Part shown: positions 7,802 to 16,028 of the stretch, piece after piece
Numbering within the stretch: position 1 is the stretch's first letter
Layout: the number at the start of each line of letters is the position of its first letter
Assembly (NCBI RefSeq): GCF_011753055.1
Contig: NZ_VWWJ01000018.1
Span: forward strand, 98,558 to 162,557
DNA from: Burkholderia sp. Ax-1719
GTDB lineage: Bacteria > Pseudomonadota > Gammaproteobacteria > Burkholderiales > Burkholderiaceae
Length of the DNA: 64,000 nucleotides
Reading direction: 5' to 3'
Made by a program: the position numbers and the translations under genes
The notes under the pieces: model-generated
Told to the model about the DNA's origin: nothing
What the model saw: the letters and a program-made list of their open reading frames with translations, nothing else
Databases searched by the model: none

Positions 7802-9190
7802 ATGCAACCCGCTTCGCCCTCGCAATCCGCGCCTCACCCCATCGACGACACGCCCGTCGGCCGCGACCTGGTCTACGGCCCCGACGACAAGCCCGCCCCC
7901 ACCATCGCCTTCGTGGCCGCGCTCCAGCATCTGCTGGCCATTCTCGTGCCGATCGTCACGCCCGGCCTGCTGATCTGCCAGTCGCTGGGCGTCTCCAGCC
8001 GCGACACCACGCTGATCGTGTCGATGTCGCTGGTGATTTCGGGCATCGCTACCTTCCTGCAATGCCGCCGCTTCGGCCCGCTCGGCGCGGGGCTGTTGAT
8101 CGTGCAGGGCACCAGCTTCAACTTCGTCGGCCCGCTGATCGCTGGCGGCAGCCTGATGGTCAAGCAGGGCACGCCGGTGGAAACCGTCATGGCGGCGATC
8201 TTCGGCGTGGTAATCGCGGGTTCATTCGTCGAAATGGCTGTCTCGCGCATTCTGCCCTTCATCAAGCGCCTGATTACGCCGCTCGTCACGGGCATCGTGG
8301 TGCTGCTGATCGGCCTCACGCTCATCAAGGTGGGCCTCATCAGCATGGGCGGCGGCTACGGCGCCATCGCCAAGGGCAATTTCGCCAGCGCCGAAAACCT
8401 CACGCTCTCGGGCGTGGTGCTGGGCACCATCATTCTGCTCAACCGCGTGCCGATCGTCTGGGTACGCAGCACGGCGCTGGTGATCGCACTGGTGGTGGGC
8501 TATCTGGTGGCGGCCGCGCTCGGCCGCCTTGACTTCACGGGCGCGCGCGAAGCCGCGCTGTTCCAGATCCCGACGCCGCTGCACTTTGGCATCGGCTTCT
8601 CGTGGTCGCTGTTCGTGCCGATGCTGATCATCTATCTCGTCACCTCGCTCGAAGCGATCGGCGACGTCACGGCCACCAGCAAGATCTCGCGCCAGCCCGT
8701 GGAAGGTCCGTTGTGGATGCAACGAATCAAGGGCGGCGTGCTGGTCAACGGCGCGAATTCGCTGCTGGCAGGCGTGTTCAACACGTTCCCGAGTTCCGTG
8801 TTCGCGCAGAACAACGGCGTGATCCAGCTGACCGGCATCGCCAGCCGTCATGTGGGCGTGTGGATTGCCGGCATGCTGGTGGTGCTGGGCCTGTTCCCGC
8901 CTGTCGCTGGCGTGCTGCAGGCCGTTCCGGAGCCCGTGCTGGGCGGCGCGGCAATGGTGATGTTCGGCGCGGTGGCGGCGTCGGGTATCAATATTCTCTC
9001 GGGTATCCGGCTTGACCGCCGTGCGCTGCTGATTATCGCGGTATCGCTGGCGCTGGGCCTGGGTGTGTCGCAGGTGCCGGAGATTCTCACGAGCCTGCCG
9101 CATGCGCTGAAGAACGTGCTGGAATCGGGCGTGGCGACGGGCGGCATCTGCGCGCTCGTGATGAACTGGTTCCTGCCGGAGCGCAATTAA
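7802..9190 (+). CDS. NCS2-family xanthine/uric acid permease
   Basis: A 462-residue membrane protein of the nucleobase:cation symporter-2 family, with about 12-14 helices. The family signature is visible as LQHLLAILVPIVTPGLLI near residue 43, VQGTSFNFVGP in the third helix region, and the later VFAQNNGVIQLTGIASRHVGVWIAG. The QN/GIASR segment fits the xanthine or urate branch rather than the uracil branch. It should import a purine base with protons across the inner membrane. The neighbours are unrelated to purine catabolism, so the exact substrate is inferred from family alone. Confidence 0.9.
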   Translation: MQPASPSQSAPHPIDDTPVGRDLVYGPDDKPAPTIAFVAALQHLLAILVPIVTPGLLICQSLGVSSRDTTLIVSMSLVISGIATFLQCRRFGPLGAGLLIVQGTSFNFVGPLIAGGSLMVKQGTPVETVMAAIFGVVIAGSFVEMAVSRILPFIKRLITPLVTGIVVLLIGLTLIKVGLISMGGGYGAIAKGNFASAENLTLSGVVLGTIILLNRVPIVWVRSTALVIALVVGYLVAAALGRLDFTGAREAALFQIPTPLHFGIGFSWSLFVPMLIIYLVTSLEAIGDVTATSKISRQPVEGPLWMQRIKGGVLVNGANSLLAGVFNTFPSSVFAQNNGVIQLTGIASRHVGVWIAGMLVVLGLFPPVAGVLQAVPEPVLGGAAMVMFGAVAASGINILSGIRLDRRALLIIAVSLALGLGVSQVPEILTSLPHALKNVLESGVATGGICALVMNWFLPERN

Positions 9191-9212
9191 GCGCGGATCA
9201 TCCCACGCGCTT
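9189..9212. terminator. Weak hairpin between convergent genes
   Basis: The arms AAGCGCG (9189-9195) and CGCGCTT (9206-9212) flank a 10-base loop, right at the stop codon of the permease and before the convergent GGDEF gene. There is no T run on either side, so termination is only suggested by its place. Confidence 0.3.
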
Positions 9213-9226
9213 CAAAGATGCATCGG

Positions 9227-10630
9227 TCATTGCGCCAGCGCGCCTTGACCGATGCCGCCGGGGCCTCGGCCCTTCGCGGAGCGCCCGGCCACCACCCTGT
9301 CCCGCCCCGCAGCTTTCGCGCGATACAGATTCGCATCGGCGCATTGCAGCGGGTCGTCGGCATGCGATTTCCCGGCCTCGCAGGTGAACACGCCCAGCGA
9401 AATCGTCACGCGTCCCGCCGGGCTTTTCGCGGGAAGGTCGAGCTTGCGCACGGCGCTGCGCATCGCCTCGGCAATCGATAGCGCCGACGCCGTCGCGCAA
9501 CCCGGCAGCAACACCACGAACTCCTCGCCGCCATAACGGCTCACGGCATCGCCCTGGCGCCTCAAACAGCCTTGCAGCGCGTTGGCGACCAGCCGCAGAC
9601 AATCGTCGCCCGCGGCATGCCCATAGGCGTCGTTGAACAGCTTGAAGTGATCGACATCGACCATCAGCACCGATAGCGGCTGCTCCTGATGGCGCGCCAC
9701 GAGACATTCGCGCGCGTAGGCCATGTCGAACCAGCCGCGGTTGTAGAGACCGGTCAACGCGTCGCGGTTGGCCTTCTCTTCCAGATCTTCGTTGATGCGC
9801 GCAAGGCGCGAATAGAGCATCGAGATTTCGACGAGCAGCGCCGCCAGCAAGGCCGACGACGCGATCACCGACGCCACGCGCGCCCCATACCAGCCGAGCG
9901 TAAAACGCGCCGATCCAGCGAGCGTGAGCGTCACATCGGCGAGAAAAGCCAGCAGCGCGATAGTGAGCCAGAGATCGAGCACGGTGCGCAAACGCCCGCT
10001 GGCGAGCTGCGCCGCGAGCGCCGCCACCGAGACGATCACGACGTAGAACGCAACCGGACTATGGCGCAGCAGGCTATAGGAGCCGTCCTTGATGAGCATC
10101 GGCAGCGCGTCGCTGAAACGCACGGCGACGATGCAGCCAAGCACGCTGCCGGCGAGCGCCAGCAGAATCAGCCAACGCGCGTGCTTGAGGCGAAAAATAA
10201 AGCGCGACTGCGCCAGCCAGTGTGCGGTGAAGCCGAGCAGCACCAGCGTGGGAAAGCCGCCGTGCCAGAGCACCCAGATCCAGACTGCGGTCTGCTTGCT
10301 CGCGCCCAGCAAACCGGTGGGCGAAAACACGCCCGGAAAAATCAGCAATTGGACTGCGCACGTCAGGCTGCTGAAAGCGTAGGCCGCCGACAGCGCCGCA
10401 TCGATCGTCGACTTGCCCATGCGATAACGCACCCACATGAGCAGCGAGGTAATCGCTTCGGTGATCACGACCGCCGTGCAGAAGATCGGCACGAAGGGAA
10501 CGCAGGCGGGCAACGCGTCGGAAGCGAACGGCAGGATCAGCGCCACCAGCACGCCGATCCCCAAGGCCAGTCCCAATGCGATCCAGCGATGCAGATGGGT
10601 CGGACGCCGTGAGGTGATCAGCTTGCTCAT
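9227..10630 (-). CDS. Membrane-anchored GGDEF diguanylate cyclase (MASE4-like sensor)
   Basis: A 467-residue protein. Eight or so hydrophobic helices (about residues 15-280) resemble an integral-membrane MASE4-type sensor, and a GGDEF domain follows, with RDALTGLYNRGW (289) and GGEEF at 367-371. An RxxD inhibitory site is present: R358-Q-G-D361, exactly five residues before GGEEF. This cyclase should therefore be restrained by its product, unlike the GAF-GGDEF protein at 6033-7064. It sits in the inner membrane and makes cyclic di-GMP. The signal sensed is unknown. It is separated from the upstream alcohol dehydrogenase by a strong hairpin, so it is probably its own unit. Confidence 0.88.
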   Translation of the reverse strand: MSKLITSRRPTHLHRWIALGLALGIGVLVALILPFASDALPACVPFVPIFCTAVVITEAITSLLMWVRYRMGKSTIDAALSAAYAFSSLTCAVQLLIFPGVFSPTGLLGASKQTAVWIWVLWHGGFPTLVLLGFTAHWLAQSRFIFRLKHARWLILLALAGSVLGCIVAVRFSDALPMLIKDGSYSLLRHSPVAFYVVIVSVAALAAQLASGRLRTVLDLWLTIALLAFLADVTLTLAGSARFTLGWYGARVASVIASSALLAALLVEISMLYSRLARINEDLEEKANRDALTGLYNRGWFDMAYARECLVARHQEQPLSVLMVDVDHFKLFNDAYGHAAGDDCLRLVANALQGCLRRQGDAVSRYGGEEFVVLLPGCATASALSIAEAMRSAVRKLDLPAKSPAGRVTISLGVFTCEAGKSHADDPLQCADANLYRAKAAGRDRVVAGRSAKGRGPGGIGQGALAQ

Positions 10631-10679
10631 GCAGTTTCTGGGCGGCCCGAGGACGCGATAAAGGCGATGATGAAACGCG

Positions 10680-10711
10680 CCACGGCGGCTGGCGTGAGCG
10701 CGCCGCCGTGG
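10680..10711 (-). terminator. Hairpin after the alcohol dehydrogenase gene
   Basis: Perfect 10-base arms CCACGGCGGC (10680-10689) and GCCGCCGTGG (10702-10711) with a 12-base loop lie downstream of the dehydrogenase and upstream of the GGDEF gene on the minus strand. Only CGCGTTTC follows, so a classical U tract is missing. Confidence 0.45.
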
Positions 10712-10772
10712 TCAACGCCTTTATAACGGCGACGCGCGCGACGACCTTTAGCGCCGTCGTCGCCTATCGGCC

Positions 10773-11795
10773 CTAGTGCTTACCCGGCGTTAGCACCACG
10801 CGAAAGCGCGCCTTGCCACTCATCATGCGATCGTAAGCTTCGGCGGCGCGCTCTAGCGGGTACTCCTCGATCATCGGCTTGACGTCCGAGATCGCGCTGA
10901 ATGCCAGCGTTTCCTGCGAATCCGCCGCCGTGCCCGATGGCCAGCCCTGCACCGATTGCCGCCCCATGATGAACTGCGTGACCGGCACTTCGACGGGCTC
11001 CTGCGCCACGCCCACCATGATCAGCTTGCCGTTCACGCCTAGCCCCGCGAGCGCCGCGCTCATGGCCTCGCCGTTGGTGACGGTGGCCAGAATCACGCGC
11101 GCGCCGCCGAGCGCCTGCAGGCTTTCGCCGACGTTCTGCGCCGAACTGTCGATGTAATGATGTGCGCCCAGCTGCCTGGCGAGCGGCGCCTTGTCCTGGC
11201 CGCGCGCGATCGCCACCGTCACGAAACCCATCTTGCGCGCGAACTGCACGCCCAGATGCCCCAGCCCGCCGATACCGAGAATCGCCGCCACATCGCCCGC
11301 CCGCGCGCCGCTGTGGCGCAGCGCGTTGAAGGTGGTGATGCCTGCGCAAAGCAGCGGCGCGGCGTCGACATCCGAGAGATCGTCGGGCATGCGCGCGAGC
11401 GCCTCCTGCGGCGCGACCATATATTGCGCGTAGCCGCCGTCGTAGCTGATGCCGGGGATCTGCGCGTTCTGGCAAAGCACGAAGTCGCCGTGCCGGCAGC
11501 GCTCGCAATGGCCGCAATGGCCGCCGTGCCAACCTACGCCGACGCGCTGGCCAACGCTCCAGCCTTCGACGCCCTCGCCCGTGCGCTCAATCACACCAGC
11601 GATTTCGTGACCCGGCACGCGCGGAAATTGCAGACCGGGCCAGTGGCCTTCCTTCGTCAGCGAATCGCTATGGCAGATACCGCAGGCCTGCACCTTGATC
11701 AGCACGTGGCCTGCGGCCGGTTCGGGAATGTCCCGCTCGACCAGTTCGAGCGGTCCGCCCGCGTTCGCTACCTGCACTGCCTGCATCGTTGGCAT
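10773..11795 (-). CDS. Zinc-dependent alcohol dehydrogenase (AdhP-like)
   Basis: A 340-residue medium-chain dehydrogenase. The catalytic zinc site is in CGICHSD (about residue 37) with GHE (about 62). The structural zinc cysteines are in HCGHCERCRHGDFVLC (about 94-109), and the Rossmann NAD(P) motif is GIGGLGHLGVQFA. The length and motifs fit the AdhP/AdhA branch, which oxidises primary alcohols or reduces aldehydes in the cytoplasm. The ATG at 11795 has a GGAGCAG-like site upstream (seen as CTGCTCC on the plus strand). No pathway genes are adjacent, so the physiological substrate is open. Confidence 0.92.
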   Translation of the reverse strand: MPTMQAVQVANAGGPLELVERDIPEPAAGHVLIKVQACGICHSDSLTKEGHWPGLQFPRVPGHEIAGVIERTGEGVEGWSVGQRVGVGWHGGHCGHCERCRHGDFVLCQNAQIPGISYDGGYAQYMVAPQEALARMPDDLSDVDAAPLLCAGITTFNALRHSGARAGDVAAILGIGGLGHLGVQFARKMGFVTVAIARGQDKAPLARQLGAHHYIDSSAQNVGESLQALGGARVILATVTNGEAMSAALAGLGVNGKLIMVGVAQEPVEVPVTQFIMGRQSVQGWPSGTAADSQETLAFSAISDVKPMIEEYPLERAAEAYDRMMSGKARFRVVLTPGKH

Positions 11796-11939
11796 CGTCT
11801 GCTCCTTGAATGGGGAAGCGCGGCGTGCGTTCGTCGGTATCGGTCATGCGACGCCGCGGGTGAGTGACGCGCTAGCAGCGTACTCCAGCGGAAAAAATCG
11901 CCGCGCATGGGCGGCAGGCGGCGGACGGCGTGCAGCCGA

Positions 11940-12284
11940 TCAGGGTGTTTCGGGCCTGGGGGCGTTTTTCTCGGGCAGCGGCTGGTCGAGGCCAGGCTCT
12001 GTCGGCGCGGGAACGGCATCGCCAATGGGAACCGAGATTTCTTCGGGCGGCGATTCGGGCACCTCGTCCGGGTGAGGTTGTGGGGCGGGCTCAGGATCGG
12101 TGGGCTTCGACTTGGGCGGCAGCGGTTGATCGAGGCCGGGTTCGGTGGGCGCAGGCACGGCATCGCCGAACGGGCGGTTTTGCTCCGATGGCAGGATCGG
12201 CGGGGCGTCGTCTGCCAGCGGGCGCTGGACAGGGTCCGTTGGATCAGCCGGAACTGCGCTGGGTAGATCAATGTGGGTGCTCAT
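11940..12284 (-). CDS. Small proline-rich protein with internal repeat
   Basis: A 114-residue, strongly acidic, Pro-rich protein without predicted secondary structure or signal peptide. It carries a near-exact duplication: GDAVPAPTEPGLDQPLP occurs twice, followed by PKSK in one copy and EKNA in the other. The ATG at 12284 has a very good ribosome binding site (GGGAGGA), which supports a real gene. The same frame runs on to 12860, but that part is antisense to cytochrome b561. No family was recognised. Its 5' region is shared with the divergent cytochrome gene, including the Fur-like dyad. Confidence 0.6.
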   Translation of the reverse strand: MSTHIDLPSAVPADPTDPVQRPLADDAPPILPSEQNRPFGDAVPAPTEPGLDQPLPPKSKPTDPEPAPQPHPDEVPESPPEEISVPIGDAVPAPTEPGLDQPLPEKNAPRPETP

Positions 12285-12374
12285 CGTTGCGTCCTCCCGT
12301 CTCGTTGGGCTGGCATGCCCTGGAGTCAAGCACGCGGCGTGCCGTGTAATTCGGGGCGTAATCAAATTGTCAAT

Positions 12375-12393
12375 GCAGTTGATTATCATTTGC
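12375..12393. promoter_or_regulatory. Fur-box-like 19-base dyad
   Basis: The 19-base sequence is a symmetric dyad, GCA-nn-TGAT-n-ATCA-nn-TGC, sharing the TGATnATCAtt core and overall layout of Fur boxes (about 12 of 19 positions of the classic consensus). It lies 24 bases before the cytochrome b561 start, between two divergent genes. Iron-dependent repression of the cytochrome is the inference. Confidence 0.5.
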
Positions 12394-12416
12394 AATTTTT
12401 GATCGGCGGACGGCGG

Positions 12417-12998
12417 ATGGAAACGGTCGAGAGCGCGTTGGCGCCGGGCTTGGGTGATGCGGTCGAAAGCGTGGGCGCGGTTGATCGCGCGGTCGTACGT
12501 TACGACGCCCTTACGCGTGTGCTGCACTGGATTTTCGCGGCCGCAATTCTTTACGCCACGGTCGCGGGCTATGCGCTCGCGCAACTGCCCGATGGCCCGC
12601 TGCGCGAGTGTCTTTCGCGTCTGAATATGTCGATCGCGACGGTGCTGATCGTGCTGTTTCCGCTGCGGGTCTGGTGGGCGTCGGTGCGTGTGTCGCCGCG
12701 CCCGCTCGCCGGCGTTTCGCCGATGCAGCGCTTGATTGCGCATGGCGTGCATCGGCTGCTCTATCTGACGATTTTCGCCGTGCTGGCGAGCGGCTATCTG
12801 ATGGTGCCGAAAGGCTATGAGTTTTTCGGCGTGGTCGAAATTCCGACGCCGTTCGAGCAAGGCGCGCTGACTGAACGGCTATTTGTGTTTCATCGCGCGA
12901 GTTGCGCCGTGCTGGCGGGGTTGGTGCTGCTGCATGTGCTTGCGGTGGTGAAGCATCAGTGGATCGCGCGTAATGGTGTGCTTAGGCGGATGGTTTGA
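12417..12998 (+). CDS. Cytochrome b561 family protein
   Basis: A 193-residue membrane protein with four helices and the conserved heme-ligand histidines: TRVLHWIF in helix 1, HGVHRLL before helix 3, and FHRASCAV and LLHVLAVVKHQW in helices 3-4. Proteobacterial b561 proteins carry electrons from quinol or to periplasmic/extracellular acceptors; some are iron-regulated. The start at ATG 12417 removes an upstream stretch with no similarity to the family. A Fur-like dyad just upstream suggests iron control. The exact redox partner is unknown. Confidence 0.87.
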   Translation: METVESALAPGLGDAVESVGAVDRAVVRYDALTRVLHWIFAAAILYATVAGYALAQLPDGPLRECLSRLNMSIATVLIVLFPLRVWWASVRVSPRPLAGVSPMQRLIAHGVHRLLYLTIFAVLASGYLMVPKGYEFFGVVEIPTPFEQGALTERLFVFHRASCAVLAGLVLLHVLAVVKHQWIARNGVLRRMV

Positions 12999-13028
12999 GG
13001 GCTTGTAAACGCGCCACGGCTGCGTGCT

Positions 13029-14267
13029 TCACCCCACCACTTCCCGCACCTCATGCCCAATCCGCTCGAACGCCTTGACGCGCGCGAGTTCCACGCCCTG
13101 CACGATCGCGCCTAGCAACACCGCATCGGTGCCCGTAGTCGATATCGCCAGCTCTGGCGCAGGAATCGGCAGCCACGCGGCCAGATGCTCGCGAATTGCG
13201 GGCAGCAAAAGCGTGCCGCTATGGCCGATACCGCCGCCCAGCACCACCAGCGCCGGATCGAGAATCGGGATGATCGCCGCCAGCCCCCACGCAAGCTGAC
13301 GCGCCTCTTCCGCCACGCACGCCAGCGCGCGCGCATCGCCTTGTTGCGCGGCGACGAATACGGCCTCCGCATTCGATACATCGAGCCCTAAACGCCGCGC
13401 ATTCGCCACCACACCCTTGGCCGCAGCGAAGGATTCGAAAGTCGATTCACCCGCAACCAGCTCAGCCACAGGCTCGCCTTGCACGGCCAAAACAGGCGCA
13501 GGCCGCAAAACCGCGATCTCTCCCGCGAACCCATGCGCCCCACGATGCAGCTTGCCGTTCGCGACGATCCCCAGACCCACGCCGGTGCCGATCGACATGA
13601 ACACAAAGTTCTCCACGCCGCGCCCGATGCCATGCGCCTGCTCGCCGAGCGCGGCAAGGTTGATGTCGTTCTCGAAGACCGTTTCCTCGCCCAGCGCTTC
13701 GCGCAACGCGGGCACGAGGTCCGCGCGCTCCCAGTCGGGCAGATTGGGCGCGAGATGCAGTCGGCCGTCCTTCGCGTCGAACACGCCCGGCGAGCCGAAC
13801 ACGGTCGCCAGCACGTCGTCGTCGGCAATGCTCTGCTCCGCCAGCAACGCCCGCTGCACCGCGACGATCTCGCCGACGAGCCGCGAAGGATCGCCAGGCG
13901 TCGCCAACTGCACACGCGCCACCACCAACCCCGTGAGGTCGGCGAGCGCGCCACGCACCCACGCCGCCCCCACGTCGATCGCCAGCACGAAACCAGCCCG
14001 CGCTCGCGGCATATAGAGCCGGGGCGCACGACCCGCGCTGCCCTCGCGCACGCCGCTCTGCTCCACGAGTCCCAGCCGCTCCAGATTCGCCAGCGCGGCG
14101 TTCACGGTCACTTTTGACAAGCCGGTGCTTTCCGCCAGTTGCGGGCTGGAAGCCGGGGCCAGCGAAAGCAGGTGCTGATAGATCGCCCACTCGTTGTCCT
14201 GGCGCACGAAGGCCGGGCCGCGCGTGACCGGCGCGGACGATGAAGGCTTGCGGTGAGACTGGTTCAT
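13029..14267 (-). CDS. ROK-family transcriptional regulator (NagC/Mlc type)
   Basis: A 412-residue protein. Its N-terminal winged helix-turn-helix (about residues 28-80; SSPQLAESTGLSKVTVNAAL) is fused to a ROK sugar-binding domain (LAIDVGAAWVRGALADLTG, FMSIGTGVGLGIV, LGGGIGHSG). The usual ROK zinc motif with clustered cysteines is absent (HGFAGEIAVLRPA instead). It is divergent from an APC permease followed by a ROK kinase, so it probably represses those genes until a sugar or amino sugar binds. The intergenic region carries a small dyad, AAAG-N3-CTTT, that could be its site. The ATG at 14267 is the first good start. Confidence 0.9.
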   Translation of the reverse strand: MNQSHRKPSSSAPVTRGPAFVRQDNEWAIYQHLLSLAPASSPQLAESTGLSKVTVNAALANLERLGLVEQSGVREGSAGRAPRLYMPRARAGFVLAIDVGAAWVRGALADLTGLVVARVQLATPGDPSRLVGEIVAVQRALLAEQSIADDDVLATVFGSPGVFDAKDGRLHLAPNLPDWERADLVPALREALGEETVFENDINLAALGEQAHGIGRGVENFVFMSIGTGVGLGIVANGKLHRGAHGFAGEIAVLRPAPVLAVQGEPVAELVAGESTFESFAAAKGVVANARRLGLDVSNAEAVFVAAQQGDARALACVAEEARQLAWGLAAIIPILDPALVVLGGGIGHSGTLLLPAIREHLAAWLPIPAPELAISTTGTDAVLLGAIVQGVELARVKAFERIGHEVREVVG

Positions 14268-14424
14268 ACGTGATCCGCTGCGTGGCGCGCCATATCAACG
14301 CGCGAGGGTGCTCGATGGGGTGCCCGATCCTATCAACGCCATGGCTTGCTGGGCAAGGATCGCCAGTTCGCCAGCGGATTCGGGTTCTCCCCGATTTTGA
14401 CTCGATTGCATTCGTAAAGAACCT

Positions 14425-14435
14425 TTCCTATCATT
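14425..14435. promoter_or_regulatory. Small dyad between ROK regulator and permease
   Basis: AAAG-AAC-CTTT sits in the otherwise AT-richer part of the divergent intergenic region, between the ROK regulator and the permease start. A regulator site is plausible by position. The dyad is short, so this is weak. Confidence 0.2.
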
Positions 14436-14538
14436 CACCCATCAAGCCGACGAAGCAAAAAAAGACGCGGCAACGATGTTTGGCAAGTCCCCTTTCCCAT
14501 CGACGAGAACGCGGCGCGCGCCGCATGGAGACACAGCA

Positions 14539-16011
14539 ATGGGCGATTCCACCTGGCAGACCAACGCCGACGCCAACACCGGCGCGGCCCACGCGCCGAC
14601 TACCGCGAGCCCTGCCGCCGATTCCGACACCCCGCATTTCCGCCGCTCGGTGGGCCTGTTCCCGGCCATTGCGGTCAACATGATCCAGATCTGCGGCGTC
14701 GGGCCGTTCCTCACCATTCCCGCCATCGTGGCGGTGATGAACGGGCCGCTGGCCGTGATCGGCTGGATCTGCGGCGCGCTGCTGGCGATGGCCGACGGCC
14801 TCGTCTGGGCCGAACTGGGCGCAGCGATGCCAGGCGCGGGCGGTACCTATCTCTACGTGCGCGAGGCGTTCCAGTACCGCACCGGCAAGCTCATGCCCTT
14901 CCTGTTCGTCTGGACGGCCATGCTGTCGATCCCGCTCATCATGAGCACGGGCATCATCGGCTTCGTGCAATACCTGGGCTTCTTCTTCCCGAATCTCACG
15001 CCGTGGCAGTCGCACGTGCTCGGCATCGTCGTGGTCGCGCTGGTGGTGCTGGCGCTCTATCGCCGCATCGAATCGATCCGCACGCTCAGCACGATCCTGT
15101 GGATCATCATGATTCTCGCGGTGGGCCTCACCACGGCGGCGGCATATTCGGATTTCCATCTGCACATGGCGCTTGCCCTGCCGCCCGACGCGGGCAACAT
15201 CGGCAAGTTCTTCACGGGGCTGGGCGCGGGGCTGATCATCGCCATCTACGATTACGCGGGCTATAACACCACGGCCTATATGGGCGACGAACTCAAGAAC
15301 CCGGGCCGCACCATGCCCGCGTCGATCATCGTGTCGATCCTTGCGATGATGGTGTTCTATCTGGCGATGAACATCGGCGTGATCGGCACGGTGCCGTGGC
15401 AAGACGTGGCGAAGTCCACTTCCGTGGCTTCGCTCGTGGTCGAGCGCAACTGGGGCCACGCGGCGGCGGCCGTCGTCACGGTGCTGATCTTGATTGCGGC
15501 GTTTGCATCGGTGTTCGCAGGTTTGCTGGGTGGTTCGCGCGTGCCCTTCCATGCCGCGCGTGACGGCGTGTTTCTCGCCGCCTTCGGCAAGCTGCACGCG
15601 AAGCACGATTTCCCGCACGTCGCTCTGCTGGTGATGGGCGTGGTCACGGCGGCGGGCACGTTTTTCGATCTCACCACCGTCATCAATATGCTGGTTGCCG
15701 TGGCCGTGCTGCTCCAGTCGGTTGCGCAGATCGCCGCGCTCACCGTGCTGCGCCGCCGCCAGCCGACGCTTCGCCGTCCTTATCGTCAATGGCTCTATCC
15801 GCTGCCAAGCGTGCTCGCGCTGATCGGCTGGCTCTATGTGTTCTATGCCACCGACCGCCAGTCGCAACTGATGTCCACGGGCTGGATCGTGCTCGGGCTC
15901 GTCGCGTTTCTGATCTGGGCGCGTTTCGCTCGACAATGGCCGTTCGGGCCGAAGAACGTGCGCGAAGTGTTCCTCGAACGCCAGCGCGCCGAAGACGCCG
16001 CCCAGCACTAA
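14539..16011 (+). CDS. APC-family permease
   Basis: A 490-residue amino acid/polyamine/organocation permease with about 12 helices. The start of the fold is FRRSVGLFPAIAVNMIQICGVGPFLTIP, with the glycine-rich helix 1 typical of APC carriers, and AGGTYLYVREAF follows in helix 3. I chose the ATG at 14539, preceded by GGAGA at 8 bases, over the upstream in-frame start at 14476. The gene lies between a ROK regulator and a ROK kinase, transcribed with the kinase (17-base gap). This pairing with sugar-kinase-like proteins is unusual for an APC carrier and suggests an amino-sugar or glycosylated substrate. Confidence 0.9.
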   Translation: MGDSTWQTNADANTGAAHAPTTASPAADSDTPHFRRSVGLFPAIAVNMIQICGVGPFLTIPAIVAVMNGPLAVIGWICGALLAMADGLVWAELGAAMPGAGGTYLYVREAFQYRTGKLMPFLFVWTAMLSIPLIMSTGIIGFVQYLGFFFPNLTPWQSHVLGIVVVALVVLALYRRIESIRTLSTILWIIMILAVGLTTAAAYSDFHLHMALALPPDAGNIGKFFTGLGAGLIIAIYDYAGYNTTAYMGDELKNPGRTMPASIIVSILAMMVFYLAMNIGVIGTVPWQDVAKSTSVASLVVERNWGHAAAAVVTVLILIAAFASVFAGLLGGSRVPFHAARDGVFLAAFGKLHAKHDFPHVALLVMGVVTAAGTFFDLTTVINMLVAVAVLLQSVAQIAALTVLRRRQPTLRRPYRQWLYPLPSVLALIGWLYVFYATDRQSQLMSTGWIVLGLVAFLIWARFARQWPFGPKNVREVFLERQRAEDAAQH

Positions 16012-16028
16012 ACCGCATTCATCGCATC

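Noticed and set aside
12285..12860. Upstream extension of the proline-rich mini-protein frame
   Set aside because: It lies antisense to cytochrome b561. A strong ribosome binding site at the internal ATG 12284 defines the real start.
14431..16008. 525-codon antisense ORF opposite the APC permease
   Set aside because: It has a charged, low-complexity composition (runs of Asp, His, Arg) and no family features. The sense strand encodes a clear permease.
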